Origin: Rhexocercosporidium sp. MPI-PUGE-AT-0058
Lineage: Eukaryota; Ascomycota; Leotiomycetes; Helotiales
Direction of reading: 5' to 3'
DNA: 64,000 bases
Assembly (NCBI GenBank): GCA_020746875.1
Contig: JAGTJL010000014.1
Span: 1,116,001-1,180,000 of the forward strand
Shown here one piece after another: positions 47,791 to 58,998 of this stretch; within the stretch, counting starts at the first letter, position 1, and every line of letters begins with the position of its first letter. Below the pieces are notes generated by a model. It was not told the origin of the DNA, searched no databases, and saw only the letters and a list, made by a program, of their open reading frames with translations. A program made the position numbers and the translations under genes.

Positions 47791-49050
47791 AGGGGGATGC
47801 GTTTGATTTGCATTCTCAGTTTGCATGCTCAGGCGAGCGGCGGCGTTGCATGGCGCTCTGGGCTTAATAGGGGGACACCAGCATTTGTACTTCTAGACAA
47901 TAAGCGAATAAGCGATAAGCGACCACTTGCATTTGTATAGCGAGCTAAACCAAGACACCCTAAACCCAACCGAATTGATTATTCTCAGTTTCGAGCCTCT
48001 ACACTTGGTCGTTAGAATGAGCGTTGAATACAAATTTAGTAGATGTCCCTTTCCGCATCAGCTAAACGAGACAGCGCTTCAGGTAGGTAAGAGTCAGCAA
48101 CCCCCAGATATACATATGACAACCCTTTCTTGCCACATAAACCTCTATCACTGCGCAGCTCATTCGAACATCGTCGACCCGGTAAATACACCACACCTCA
48201 GTCAAGCTTCCGTCCATCTAGCAATCCACTAGCGCGAAAAGCCCTTACGTAAATAAAGCAAGGAGAGGGCCAAAAAAAAAATTATTTATATGTGTACGAA
48301 GGTAGGCTCCAGCATATAGAAAGGATCCTCGAGTCCGAAGCGAAGAAGGAGGGAGGGAGACTTTGCGGAGAGCAGATGGATAGGGTTTATGGGGGAGGAA
48401 GAAGGAGTGATGAGGAGATATTTATTACAGTGGAGAGGAGTGGAGTGGAGTGGAAGAAACTGCGTCTCTCAGGGTTGATCGGAATCGGGTGGACTGTCGT
48501 GGTGGTGGTGGTGGGTCAAATGTTGAGACTTTTGAGGGCTGGTGAAAGGGGGTAGTTTGATTGAGCAGTAGGAAGGTGATAGAGTGGGTGTTAGTGGGCT
48601 GGCCGCGCTTGGCTTGGAAAGGAATCACCGCGGTCGAAGTCATGCGCTGGCGAGTTCATGTGCTGTTGGAGAGATAGGTATTTGGTTACTCGGCATCTCG
48701 GGATGACTCGACTCGACTCGAAGACCGTCTATCTTATGGGAGACTGGACTCCATTGCTCCGTGCCTCTGAATCGAATACAAAGAGCGCAGCATTGACAAA
48801 ACCAACCTTTCCGACAAGACCATAGTACTGAAGACATTTTTTCAAACCCACAAACATGGCATGCTGACTACGCGCGATGCGAAGTCGGGGATGTTGATGA
48901 TTCTGCGAATGGCACTTACCGGCAGCATGCGTCCTACCTACCTCTCTCTCCTCCTCATTTCAACAGCCACTAGCAAGGAGTAGTCCGTACGAAGGCCGAC
49001 GGTTACACTCACATTCTTCTACTTAGAATCTACCTAATACCTATGTTATC
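47791..49050. other. intergenic between convergent genes
   Basis: No gene is seen. An 87-codon frame at 48292-48555 is compositionally biased (G/A-rich) and mirrored by an opposite frame. A short TCGAC repeat lies near 48708-48720. Confidence 0.45.
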
Positions 49051-50805
49051 CTATAGGCGTACGCCCAGGTTGACTATCAGATTTTAGTGGCAGCGTGTGT
49101 TATTTTGTGCCTTCATAACTTACCATGAACAGCTTTGACCTGCGAATACGCCGAAAGAGCATATGAGCCAAGCTCCCGTCCGATTCCGCTTTGCTTGTAG
49201 CCCCCGAATGGAATCCCATAATGCGAATCATTCGAGCTGTTGATCTATTGATCTATATTAGTGTTGTCCAGAAATTTACAGGCAACGCGGCAGCTCAACT
49301 TACCCAAACCATGCCCGCCTCGATTTCAGCCGAGACGCGATGTGCTTTTGCGATATTTTGGGTAAAAACAGCAGCACCTAGACCGTACTGGGTATCATTT
49401 GCTCTTCTAACTGCCTCTTCTTCAGTCTTGAATGATGAGATTACAACAACAGGTCCGAAAATCTCCTCTCTCGCAATTGCCATTGAGTCAGTTGAGTCGG
49501 AGAAAATCGTTGGCTCTATAAAGTAACCCAATTTGCCGTGTCTTTTGCCACCGGTGACAAGGGTTGCGCCTTCACCCTTGCCGATTGCGATGTATTTGAG
49601 GATTCTGTCAAATTGCACTTGTGACACTTGAGGTCCGTGAGATGTCGTTTCTGCAAAAGGATCTCCGATGATGGTCGCCGCTTGAACGTACTCTTTCAAG
49701 CCCTCGACGAACTTGCTGTACACATTCTCGTGAACATAGACTCTTGACGTCGACGTGCAAACCTGTCCCATGTTGCCTTTGCGAGATCAGCACGACTCCA
49801 GACAGATATACGATTGTCACTCACTCATGATCCCAACATGTGTCCACTTGATTGCTTGATCGATCTCAGCATCATCGAAAACAATGAGCGGGCTCTTGCC
49901 TCCGGTCTCCAGGGTGATATTCTTCAGGTTGACAGCAGACGCTTTCATGATCTCACGGCCAGCGACTGTACTCCCAGTAAAGGCAATTTTGTCAATCCCG
50001 AGATGGCCAGTCATTGCGGCTCCTGCGACACGACCCAGTCCGTTAACAATATTCACTACTCCTGGGGGAAACCCAGCCTCCTTGATCAGCTTTGCGAGAT
50101 AGAGCACCGAGAGTGGCGATTGCTCGGCAGCTTTCAGCACAACAGTATTGCCGCAGGCCAGTGCAGGGCCGAGCTTCCAAGCGGCCATCATAACAGGATA
50201 GTTCCAAGGAATAATCTGGCCGCAAACACCTTGTTGGGTTAGTAAATGATGATGATTTAGTAGAGATATTACTGACCAATGGGTTCGTGGCGAGTGTATG
50301 CAAACTTCTCGGGAGCAGTATCAATGGTTTGGCCGAATTGTTTGTCGGCAAATCCAGCATAATATCGGAAGACTTGAATGACTTCTCCCAAATCTTCTTC
50401 AAACGCTGTCTTGTATGGTTTCCCAACGTCCCAAGCATCTATCGTCGCCAAGATGGCTCGGTCTCTCTCCACCAAGTCAGCCAGACGGAACAGCAGAAGG
50501 CCGCGTGCGGAAGTTGAGATCCCTTTCCATTCTGGACTTTTCAGGGCAGCTCGGGCAGCCTCGACGGCCACATCGATGTCGTCCGCATTTGCACAAGCAA
50601 CGCTGGTAATTGGTTTCTCGTCGCTTGGGTTGATCGTAGCCAAAGTCTGACCTGATTTGGCAGGGACGAACTCATTATTAATGAAGAGGCCTAAATATGA
50701 TATCAGCTCTGTGTTATTGTTTTGTTTACGGGGGAGCATGGTTGTACCTATGGGTTGGGAGTATTTGACTCCATTTGGTGCAGTTAATTCTACAGCGGTT
50801 GCCAT
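49051..50805 (-). CDS. NAD(P)-dependent aldehyde dehydrogenase
   Basis: Six exons (50805-50748, 50690-50277, 50229-49825, 49776-49304, 49244-49124, 49073-49051) give 497 residues, standard ALDH length. Motifs: [34 protein letters not shown] (nucleotide binding), LETGGKSP (general-base Glu), [10 protein letters not shown] with catalytic Cys299, [13 protein letters not shown], and [15 protein letters not shown] near the end. The final 23-bp exon supplies the conserved VNLGVRL tail; without it the protein ends at GKL. It oxidises an aldehyde to the acid in the cytosol; the substrate is unknown. It diverges from Zn2Cys6 factor 1 across 511 bp. With the RidA gene it could carry out semialdehyde oxidation and imine/enamine deamination in one pathway. 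Confidence 0.93.
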
Positions 50806-51316
50806 ATTTGTTCGACTGTTTAGTACTTGAGACGGAAAATGTTTTGTTTGTAGATGCAAAGAGAGTAAATCAAGTCTGGGAGGTCACCTTACACTTTTTA
50901 ACACCACGGCCTGACTCTTTCTCAGAATGTCTAGAATGGATGGTCGGTCGAAGGGGAAGGACGCGGGAAGGAAGCTCACTAAACAAACGCCCATCAGTCA
51001 CGCCAGCCGAGCGATCAACAAAGCATGAAACGGGACGTGTGATAACAATCGTATTTTCTGTGCTTTTACTATGAGAAGCTTTGCTAATATCTAATTTGGG
51101 CAATTGAACTTCCAGATCAAGCCAAATTTTTTCTACACAACACCATCTTCTCCACCAAACCCACTATTGGCCAATCCTCCTTCCTCTCCAAATATCGTGC
51201 CATACTTCCCCACATCTACCCCGCGTCTTCGACACTTCACGACTGTCGCCTCTGAGCACATATTATGGCCGGTTTGCCTTCCTTTTAAAACGTAGACTCT
51301 CGGGAAGCTTTAGTTC
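50806..51316. promoter_or_regulatory. divergent promoter, ALDH and Zn2Cys6 factor 1
   Basis: 511 bp between two divergent starts. The right half is pyrimidine-rich (leader of the factor). I see no copy of the GATA/CCG element found further right. Confidence 0.5.
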
Positions 51317-52819
51317 ATGTACACACAACCTGGTCCTGCTACTCATTCTCCGCACGCTTTGCTCGTGACGGCCTCTTTACCTTCTCTTTTGAACACCACC
51401 TATGTATCAAACGCGATGGGCCGCAAACATCAACCCAAGGGGCCGAAACGCATCCGCACAGTCCAGGGATCGTGCTGGCCATGCCGAAGTCGTCGTGTAA
51501 TGTGCGACTTGCAGCAGCCTATTTGTCAGAAATGTGCCAAAGCGGATGTGGCCTGCAATTATAACAAACGCCTCCTGAAATGGCAGGACTCATTGGCTTC
51601 TAGAGGATACCTTGCTGGTAAAACGATTCCATTGCGAGATTCAGCCTCAACCCAAGATTCTGGAATCAGTTCCTTGTCTGCTAGCCAGCAGGACGCCTTT
51701 GATTATTTTCGCCAGAAAGTCTGGCCATTACTTTTCGTTGGTGGTGTCAAATCGTCGGTGCCTTTCACTCTAGCGCTCAAATCACCTCCTTTACTGTGGG
51801 CTATTCTTGCGTTGGCAACCACTCACAAATCGTCTCAGTCAGAAACCAGCGAACTGCAGATCGAAAGTGAACAGGCTCGGCTGGCTTGTATATCCTCTCT
51901 TAGAGTCCAGCTTGCAAAAGGCACAAAAGATGAAGAGCAATCACGTGCGGTGGTTATGACTTCAATTTTTCTGTGTATGCTGGATGGATACTTGAATCCG
52001 CAATATGATATGGCGGCTACGACTGAGCACCAGCTGGGTGCACAGGCTGTGATCAACATACTTGGGGGACCACTAGAAGCTATATCAAGGGCAGCTCCAA
52101 ACGAGCTTATTTTGCTTTCCGAGTTCGCATCAATGGACCTCTCAAGAGCATTGATCATTGGTGAAAGGCCGTATATCATACCCGACATATGGTCAAAGTT
52201 TGACTGTGGTAGGTCTTGGTGGGAAGACATCGGCGGATTAGAGTCGCTTGCGGTCATATTCAAGGAACTTGCGCAGATGGCGCACTACGCGCTTGATTGC
52301 GCCGAAAACCCATCATCCGAAGTGAGCGTGGAAAAGGTGCAATGCTTTGAGTTTAATCTTCAAGCCCCACTAAAGGAGATTTCATTGTATAGCGGGGTAC
52401 AAGAGGACACACATGATCCGGCACAACATCATCGCCATATGGAAGCACAGTCACTGTTTCGTGCCTTTCGATACTGCGCGCTCATTTACCTCTACCGGGC
52501 TATTTGCAAGCTTCCAACCAATCACAGGCTGGTCCAGCACAGAGTCCAACAAAGTCTCGAGTCCCTTTCAATGCTTTCAGAACAAGCGGGATATCAGACT
52601 TGCGCTCTGTTCCCATACTGTGTAGCTGGAGCTCATAGTATTTCCGACTTCCATCGGGAAACTGTAATGAAGAATCTTGATACAATTGAAGTGCAGTTGC
52701 AGTTCGGCAACATCAAGGTACTTCAAAGGTATTTGAGGGCCTTGTGGAAGCCTGGCGGACAAGATGGCGACTGGTTTCAAATGTTCAAGGAATTCAGCAA
52801 AGGCGTTTATATTTTATGA
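51317..52819 (+). CDS. Zn2Cys6 transcription factor 1 of the cluster
   Basis: Single exon, 500 residues from the ATG at 51317; a second Met (MGRKHQPKGPKR, 51416) is an alternative start with a good context. The binuclear zinc cluster is complete: CWPCRSRRVMCDLQQPICQKCAKADVAC. Basic residues precede it. The rest is an alpha-helical fungal-factor-like region (QDAFDYFRQKVWPLLFVGG, ILALATTHKSSQ, SRALIIGERPYIIPDIW), common in pathway-specific activators. It is divergent from the ALDH gene and next to the RidA gene, so it may control these two. The target is inferred from position only. Confidence 0.9.
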   Translation: MYTQPGPATHSPHALLVTASLPSLLNTTYVSNAMGRKHQPKGPKRIRTVQGSCWPCRSRRVMCDLQQPICQKCAKADVACNYNKRLLKWQDSLASRGYLAGKTIPLRDSASTQDSGISSLSASQQDAFDYFRQKVWPLLFVGGVKSSVPFTLALKSPPLLWAILALATTHKSSQSETSELQIESEQARLACISSLRVQLAKGTKDEEQSRAVVMTSIFLCMLDGYLNPQYDMAATTEHQLGAQAVINILGGPLEAISRAAPNELILLSEFASMDLSRALIIGERPYIIPDIWSKFDCGRSWWEDIGGLESLAVIFKELAQMAHYALDCAENPSSEVSVEKVQCFEFNLQAPLKEISLYSGVQEDTHDPAQHHRHMEAQSLFRAFRYCALIYLYRAICKLPTNHRLVQHRVQQSLESLSMLSEQAGYQTCALFPYCVAGAHSISDFHRETVMKNLDTIEVQLQFGNIKVLQRYLRALWKPGGQDGDWFQMFKEFSKGVYIL

Positions 52820-52906
52820 GGGTTGTAACTTTGTATGCAATATGCTAATGGCCGCGGTCATATATCTGAAATAACTGTCACCCATATCTCTTCACTCCCA
52901 CCACTC

Positions 52907-53317
52907 TCACTCTCGATTCTCAACCCAAGCCTCAACCTCTACCTCCACAAGCATACCTGGGATACCCAACTTCCCAACTTCAACACAAGTCCAAACCGGG
53001 CGATGTGCTGGCAAAAGGCGCTTAAACTCTTCTGTCATCATGTCGAAGGTGCCTTCCATGTTCGTGTGGTATGACCTGATGGCGTACACGTTCTTCCATC
53101 CAAGTCTTGAATCGACTGCTTGTAGCGCTTTCTCGACATTCTCCATTGCTCTGCGTACCTGTAGCTCTGGATCTGTTTCGATTGTGCCGCCGGTGTCCCA
53201 GCCTCCCTGACCGGAACATCTCACGATGTTCCCAACTTTGACAGCTTGGGAGTAATGGAATGCTTCTGAGTTTTTGGTGCCGACACCGGCGTAATTATAG
53301 AATGTCGGTGCAGACAT
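52907..53317 (-). CDS. RidA/YjgF-family enamine/imine deaminase
   Basis: Single exon, 136 residues from the ATG at 53317; the upstream GTG at 53389 is unlikely. Features of the family: FHYSQAVKVGNIVRCSGQGGWD, LQVRRAMENVEKALQAV, VYAIRSYHTN, HRPVWTCVEVGKLGIPGMLVEVEVEA. RidA proteins hydrolyse reactive 2-aminoacrylate-type enamines/imines. A branch acts as 2-aminomuconate deaminase in aromatic amine breakdown, next to a semialdehyde dehydrogenase of the ALDH type. The ALDH neighbour makes that a reasonable hypothesis, not a proof. It converges with Zn2Cys6 factor 1, separated by 87 bp. Confidence 0.9.
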   Translation of the reverse strand: MSAPTFYNYAGVGTKNSEAFHYSQAVKVGNIVRCSGQGGWDTGGTIETDPELQVRRAMENVEKALQAVDSRLGWKNVYAIRSYHTNMEGTFDMMTEEFKRLLPAHRPVWTCVEVGKLGIPGMLVEVEVEAWVENRE

Positions 53318-53926
53318 TGTGCGGAGGCGGTGAGGCGGTAGGTTGTGAGAGAGCGCTGTAGTGGGAGAAATCGAGGTTGTAGGTGACACAAAGTGTTTTG
53401 ACTTAGATTTCGTAGAGATGAAAACTTTCAGAGCAGAAATGCTTAGATATTCTGCTATTGAATCTGAAGATCAAAGATATGTAGCCTAGGTTTCCATATA
53501 TAAGGCAAGCCAGCTCCCTCTCCCCACCGAATTGAAGCAGTTCATGACCTTACTAATGGTTGGGGAAGTTCTCCGAGTGTGGCTTGAAAAAAAGCCATAT
53601 GTCAACGAATTATTTGATGGCAACTATAGAACAGAACGCCCATTTCGGGGGATAATATTGGAGGAGCCTTGCTTTGCTAGATGGGTATGTGTGGATTATG
53701 ATTTGGACAATCAACCTTCTTCAATCGGTTTAGTGGGCACAGGTGTGCCTATCACGAGCTTAGCTCTGTGGGGTTGTTTGCCCTTGTGGTAAAAATCTCC
53801 TCGCTACTCAACCTCCTTTAATGCGACGACACACGTTGGTCCTTATAGTTGAAAAAGACAAGAACAAATAAACTATCCACGGTTGTACTGAATCGTCCTG
53901 GCCTACTGCTCGATGTCAGTGTGTTT
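53318..53926. other. intergenic
   Basis: RidA promoter (a TATATA stretch lies at about 53498-53504) and spacer. No further gene is seen. Confidence 0.4.
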
Positions 53927-54439
53927 TCATTTTTCGTTAGATTGTGGAAGTGGATTATATTCACTATCCTCGGGACCCATTTTCACGTCTATGCCACGCC
54001 CTCTGCTGGCCACAAATCCAGTACTTGGCACATGTGTCGCTGTACTAGCTCCGCAAAGTGACGCGACGGATGAAGGGCCCGTGGGCGCTTCGGTAGAGGG
54101 CATGGTTCGCGTTGAAGTGCTTTCTGAGGCAGCCGCAGTTCCGGCTTCGGAAGCAGCAACCATGTTGGCTGCCGGGAAGTCCTTCGTATGTTGGTAGGTA
54201 AGGGATCCCTTCGTCCGGTGAGATATTTCCCACGCTAGTAGGGGAATAGGAGTAAGGGCTATCATTGTTTTACAAGGTAGATATCAACTGGGCCCAATCC
54301 TCTGGCGAGTAATAGCTTCTCATTTCTGCCCATGATTTGCGTGGGCAATATCTCACGGGACGAAGGGATAGTGCTGAACTAGGACTGCAAGTAAGAGTAG
54401 GAGCAAAATAGGGGCACCGCAGAGCCATACGGGTAGCAT
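53927..54439 (-). CDS. possible small membrane-anchored protein
   Basis: Tentative two-exon model (54439-54357, 54257-53927; 137 residues). The first exon encodes a strong hydrophobic segment (WLCGAPILLLLLLAVLVQHY). The second begins PLLAWEISHRTKGSLTY and continues as an Ala/Ser/Thr-rich tail ending PLPQSNEK. The splice sites (GTGAGA, GATAG) join in frame. I know no family, an overlapping frame is open on the other strand, and the start may lie further upstream. It sits between the RidA and amidase genes and would be co-oriented with them. Confidence 0.3.
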
Positions 54440-54900
54440 GTGTACGGGGCATGAGTTGGGCGCATGGGCATGGGCACAGGCTAGAGGGATGCATTTGTAT
54501 AGGGCGAGCTGAATACGGTAGTTGCCGGGCGGCTCGGAAGGTCTCACTTATAGAGGATGCGTGTAGTAGTTGTTTGAAAATAAAATTCCGCAAAATTATC
54601 TGCGTACTGTGGGAAGAAACGACTTCCAATACCACACAACAAGAGACGTCGCAAGGAACGAAGCACGGGGGACTTTCTAGCTTCAATAAATAATATATCT
54701 ATCAATTCTAAATATATCACATATCTGAATAATAGCAATTAGCAAAGGAGAGGCGGGAAAAAGGATGTATTAGATAGAATTTGTGTGGAATGCTTTGTTG
54801 TTGTGCAACTTTCAAGTGATGGTCTCTTATATGTGAGAAGAGCCGGCTCAGTCATGTGCCCAAGAAACATCCGAGGTTCCTCCCTACCACAGTACACTCT
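54440..54900. other. intergenic
   Basis: AT-rich 3' flank of the amidase and possible upstream part of the small membrane protein gene. No other feature is seen. Confidence 0.4.
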
Positions 54901-56708
54901 CTACTCGAGACCCAAACTAGCTTGAATAAGACCAACAGCTCTAATGACTTTCTCACATTCCCACTTCTTACCAACCAATTGCAAATTGATAGGCGCACCA
55001 TTGTACTCCATTGGCTCGTAGTTACCCCAGTTGTAGGCGTCCATGTCATTCCTTGGGATATATGTTCCATCCTTTGGGTGTAACTCGGGGGAGCACTTCA
55101 AGCCGGTTGGAAACGAGTATCCTGGATAATCTAGGCAATTGAACACGCAAGTGTACCCCCAGTAGCGACCGGTATCATGTCGGGAAGCAGCACAAGGACC
55201 AACTGGACATAGTAGAAAGTCCACATCTGTATGTTGATTCCAGTCGTCGAGGTACTCCACTAGAATTGATTAGTTAGGTGGAAGAAGGTGGAACAGCTAA
55301 TTGAGGAAGATCTTACTGCGATATTCCTCCCGCTCCACATTCAAGGCCCAACTCTCCGGAATTGTACGTAGTTTGACGTGGGGCCCAATAATCGAGTGGG
55401 CCGCCAGCGGCAAGATTGGTTCTCCAGAGGCTTCCATCGCTCCAAGGTTATCCGCACCTCCATCCTGGAAGTATAGTTCTTTAATGATACGGTAGCCTCT
55501 AGAATGCTGATATGGTTTCCATTCTCGAAGTTCGAACAATGGGTTTTCCCGCAACTTCTTCACAATAGCTTTCATCGCTGTTGTGATTGGTGGGTGTGGC
55601 CTGACATATCCATCATCCTCAAAGAAACCAATAGTGATTTTCTTTGGGGTAGCAGGGTCTCTCCAAGGCAAAGGAACCATGTCCGGTTGGTTACGCCAAG
55701 GTTGGGTGTCAAGGACATTCCGCATGAAATATTCGGTGTCACGCGTAGTGTTGCAGATGATGCCAACAACCTCCGGGAAAGACTCACAACCCTTCATAGG
55801 GAAATTTGAACCAACCAATGGAATCCGACAGGAAGTTCCCTTCATTCCATGGAGGCCAACGTTTGCAGCTGGGACACGGATACTACCACCCCCATCAGCA
55901 GCAAGTCCAATGGGTGACCCGTGGAATGCAACGAGGGCTGCTTCTCCACCACTAGAGCCTCCAGGACTCAGATTGCGGCTATGTGGGTTGACTGTCCGGC
56001 CAAATACTAAAGGCTTGGTTAGTTAAACCTATGGGCGGATGGATATATCATGCCTACCGTTTGATACTGTCTCAAGCTGCATCAAGGTCTGTGGATTGTT
56101 TGTTTTGCAGTAGAAAACTGCTCCACCGTCTCTCAGAATCTTGACGATTGGAGCATCCTCCTTGGCAATTGTACCCACCCACGCAACATACCCTGAAGAC
56201 GAATCTTTGCCTTTGATGTTAAAATGGTCCTTGATCGAAAATGGTAGCCCGTGCCAAGGGCCCACGACTTTGCCAGTCTGAGCGTATATTACGTCCACCT
56301 CCTTTGCTCGTTGAAGGCCTTCTTCGAAGAAAATGTGCGTCAGGCAATTGAGCTGTGTGTAGAGTAAGAAATGGCACGCTGTAAAGATATAGATGTGAAC
56401 TGCTGAGAGCCCTTGGTACGTACCACCTGCTGTGCAATAGCTGCGCGTTTACAAAAGGCCAATGTCAGATCGTAGCTTTTGAGTTTCCCTTCCGACATCA
56501 GTTCCAGGAGCTCGGTAGCATCCTTTTCCGTCAATGCCAACTCCTCGGGCGTCATGATTCCACTTCCATACGGTACCTGCATGACATTCCTCACTTCGGG
56601 ACCGGGAGGATTTTGGAGGCGCCATTCAGATGGTATTGCTGCATCTCTCCTGTTCTTCTCATCTTGCGCAATGTCTTGCCACGGTCTTCGCTCTTGAGAT
56701 GGGACCAT
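54901..56708 (-). CDS. amidase signature-family hydrolase
   Basis: Exons 56708-56424, 56352-56058, 56006-55317 and 55259-54901 give 542 residues, normal for fungal acetamidase-like amidases. The catalytic Ser-cisSer-Lys set is visible: Lys136 in GLPFSIKD, the cis-Ser in PGGSSGGEAAL (about 211-212), and nucleophile Ser235 in GLAADGGGSIRVPA. There is no signal peptide, so it is probably cytosolic. It hydrolyses an amide to acid plus ammonia (or an amine). Its upstream region carries one copy of the repeated GATA/CCG element (56952-56969) and a GATAAGCGCGG (57000-57010), pointing to nitrogen control and regulation shared with Zn2Cys6 factor 2 and the transporter. Confidence 0.93.
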
Positions 56709-57385
56709 ATTGACGATTTCTGTTAGCAGGAGCTTAATGCAGTGTAGAGGAAATGGAGTACCCAGGGCATAAATATAACACACCAGTACGCTAATTCACT
56801 TCTGACACACCATTCCTCGAATCCCGGGCATTTTGTCCGCGATATCCCTTCCAGCACAGGTATAAGAGTGATGAGGCTGCGTCCTCTCCTATCTGAGCTT
56901 GACAACGAGATTTTGCACTAGTCGAGCAATATTGTACCTAAAATCTAGGGCCGCGTGAGATAAGAGCGGCTCACCCCGCTTCTGTACTTAAATACTATCG
57001 ATAAGCGCGGCAGAGGAAATAAATAGGAAAACTAAGGCCAAGGTTAAGGTGTACGAAGCAGAGAATGAAGAGGAAGTTGAAGAAGAAGGCCAAGTGGAGA
57101 GTCATTGCCTAGTGGCACTGGTGTACCACTGTCTATATGAGTTACAAAGAGCTGTCAGCCAAAATTGAATAGAAAGTAGGTCTACTGCAACATCTTACTC
57201 AATCAAATCGTCAATCTCCGAAAACATGTTCAAAATTTGCTCAGCAGCTACGTCTTCTAAAAGTGGAGGTGAAAGTTTGTGCTGGCTTGATAACTTACAC
57301 ATATAATTATTGGTCTCGCATAAACTCAATTCGCATTGGAACATGTAAACACTCTCCTCGTCTTTCCATTATCTAAACTGGCTTA
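56709..57385. promoter_or_regulatory. amidase promoter region with GATA/CCG elements
   Basis: Contains the minus-strand copy of the shared element (GAGATAAGAGCGG within 56952-56969) and GATAAGCGCGG at 57000-57010, 244-302 bp upstream of the amidase ATG. The rest is the 3' flank of Zn2Cys6 factor 2. Confidence 0.55.
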
Positions 57386-58998
57386 CTACTGAATAATAAA
57401 GAGTTCATTTCTCTGTCGCATCACAGTTGTGATATGCAGTGGCCCACAGTGATCACTTGCCCACAAAGCCTCAAGAACCCGCGTAACAGCTGTGATATTC
57501 TCCATGCTGAATCTCTCATACATCATCTTGAGGCGCTGTCGTATTATCATGCGGTGTGATTCGGAGCGAGCGCAGGAGCCAGCAATAGCAAACGGCCAGC
57601 AGATTGTAGTTGCGATTGGCGAAGCGACGGGTAAGCTCTCTAAGAGTACCACAAATTCCTGCACACCTTGATCAAGTAGGTTATTCAAAGTCACGGAGCT
57701 GAGTTCGTCCCTGTAGAATGACGCATGGAGAAGGAGGAGGAGACACTGCTGATATATTCTCCCACAAACGACAACTGCCGGGTCTCTAGCCTCTGGAGCA
57801 CGCCAACTTTGCACCTGTGTGAGCAACGACTGATATGTCCCGATGGATTCGAATGGCTCCAATGCAGGTTTCTCGTCTTCTCCACCGCTCCGGTGAGCAA
57901 AAGCTGAAACCAGAGGAATAATACCAAATAGGTCATTGGCACAGCCAAAGAGCATTCCCCAGCTCTTGCAGTCTGCAGTGCCACCACCATAGAGCCAGGA
58001 GCAGTCTTTGATAATTAATCCAGTCCACTCGGATCCGAGCTGAGTATTGCTCAATATAGCGATATACAAGTAGAATTCGATGATGAAGCCTCGAAGTTCT
58101 ACATCAAGCTCGGCCTGACGCTGCTGAAGCCAAGATAGTAGAAAGGTTCGAGCAGCCCTAAGGTGCTGGGCGATGCTGCTCACATTTCCTCTTGTTGACT
58201 GCATCAAGTCGTCAGCTAATTTCTATTTTTCATTGTAGGGCAGGTCCGTCTAGATGGGCGTACCTCCACAAAGCAAAGCACTAGAGTGGCTACAAGCAGT
58301 GGCAAGATTTCTTGCTCTCCATATGCAATTCTCGTAATGCCATGTTTGAGTCCTCTGATGGCTAGTGCGTAGTGTGACCAAGTAGTGGTTGTAATATCAA
58401 AGGAGGGGGCGCCATTGGAATGATTGAGGAAGTGAACACCACTGAGAGCCAGGATGCATTGTAGGAGGAGTTCATTCGTTGCTGCAAATGGAATCAAGAA
58501 TGAAAGAAAAGGATTCGCAAGACCCTGAGAGGCGCAAAGTAAGTCCGCTGTTCGGCTTTCATAATGCTGAAATAGGGTGCGGGATGCCGATCTAGACAAC
58601 GTCATAAGAAAAAACTCGCTTGGTTTCAGAAGATTTAGGCCAGTTGACAATGAAGCGCGTTTAGGTGCATTTTTGGAATTCCAACAAAGTTGCTCTGCGG
58701 AGCTGCCTTTAGTGTTCGTCCTCGGCTGAAGATTATGGCTATAGTGCTCGGAAACTTCTGAATCCTTAGCTGCAGGGTGTATTTTAACATCCAAATGCCC
58801 CTTTTGAGTCCTACTATGTCGCCGGAGATTGCCCGGATCTGGTACTGCAGATGGCCATGTACAGAGCAGGTAATTCCGTTCGCAGCTTTCACATCTCGGT
58901 TTGCGTTCATCGCACTTTTTCTTGCGGAGCTTGCATGCTGAGCATCCGGACTTTGTTCTTGAGTAGGTCGAGGCCTTCGGCGACCTTGAGGCGTTCAT
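57386..58998 (-). CDS. Zn2Cys6 transcription factor 2 of the cluster
   Basis: Exons 58998-58264 and 58198-57386 give 515 residues. The zinc cluster is complete and near the N-terminus: CSACKLRKKKCDERKPRCESCERNYLLC, preceded by a basic SRTKSG segment. The remainder looks like the fungal-specific regulatory region (LQCILALSGVHFLNHSN, HYALAIRGLKHGI, LVATLVLCFVE). The start at 58998 is chosen because the in-frame TTG upstream is not an ATG. GATAAGCGCGG directly abuts the start codon (58999-59009), and the repeat array lies further upstream, suggesting autoregulation. It is divergent from the MFS transporter, so both can share the array. Confidence 0.9.

Noticed and set aside
48292..48643. Opposed frames of 87 and 72 codons
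   Set aside because: Biased G/A and C/T composition on the two strands; no family features.
53532..53792. 86-codon plus-strand frame
   Set aside because: It starts with TTG, has no motif, and lies in the promoter side of the RidA gene.
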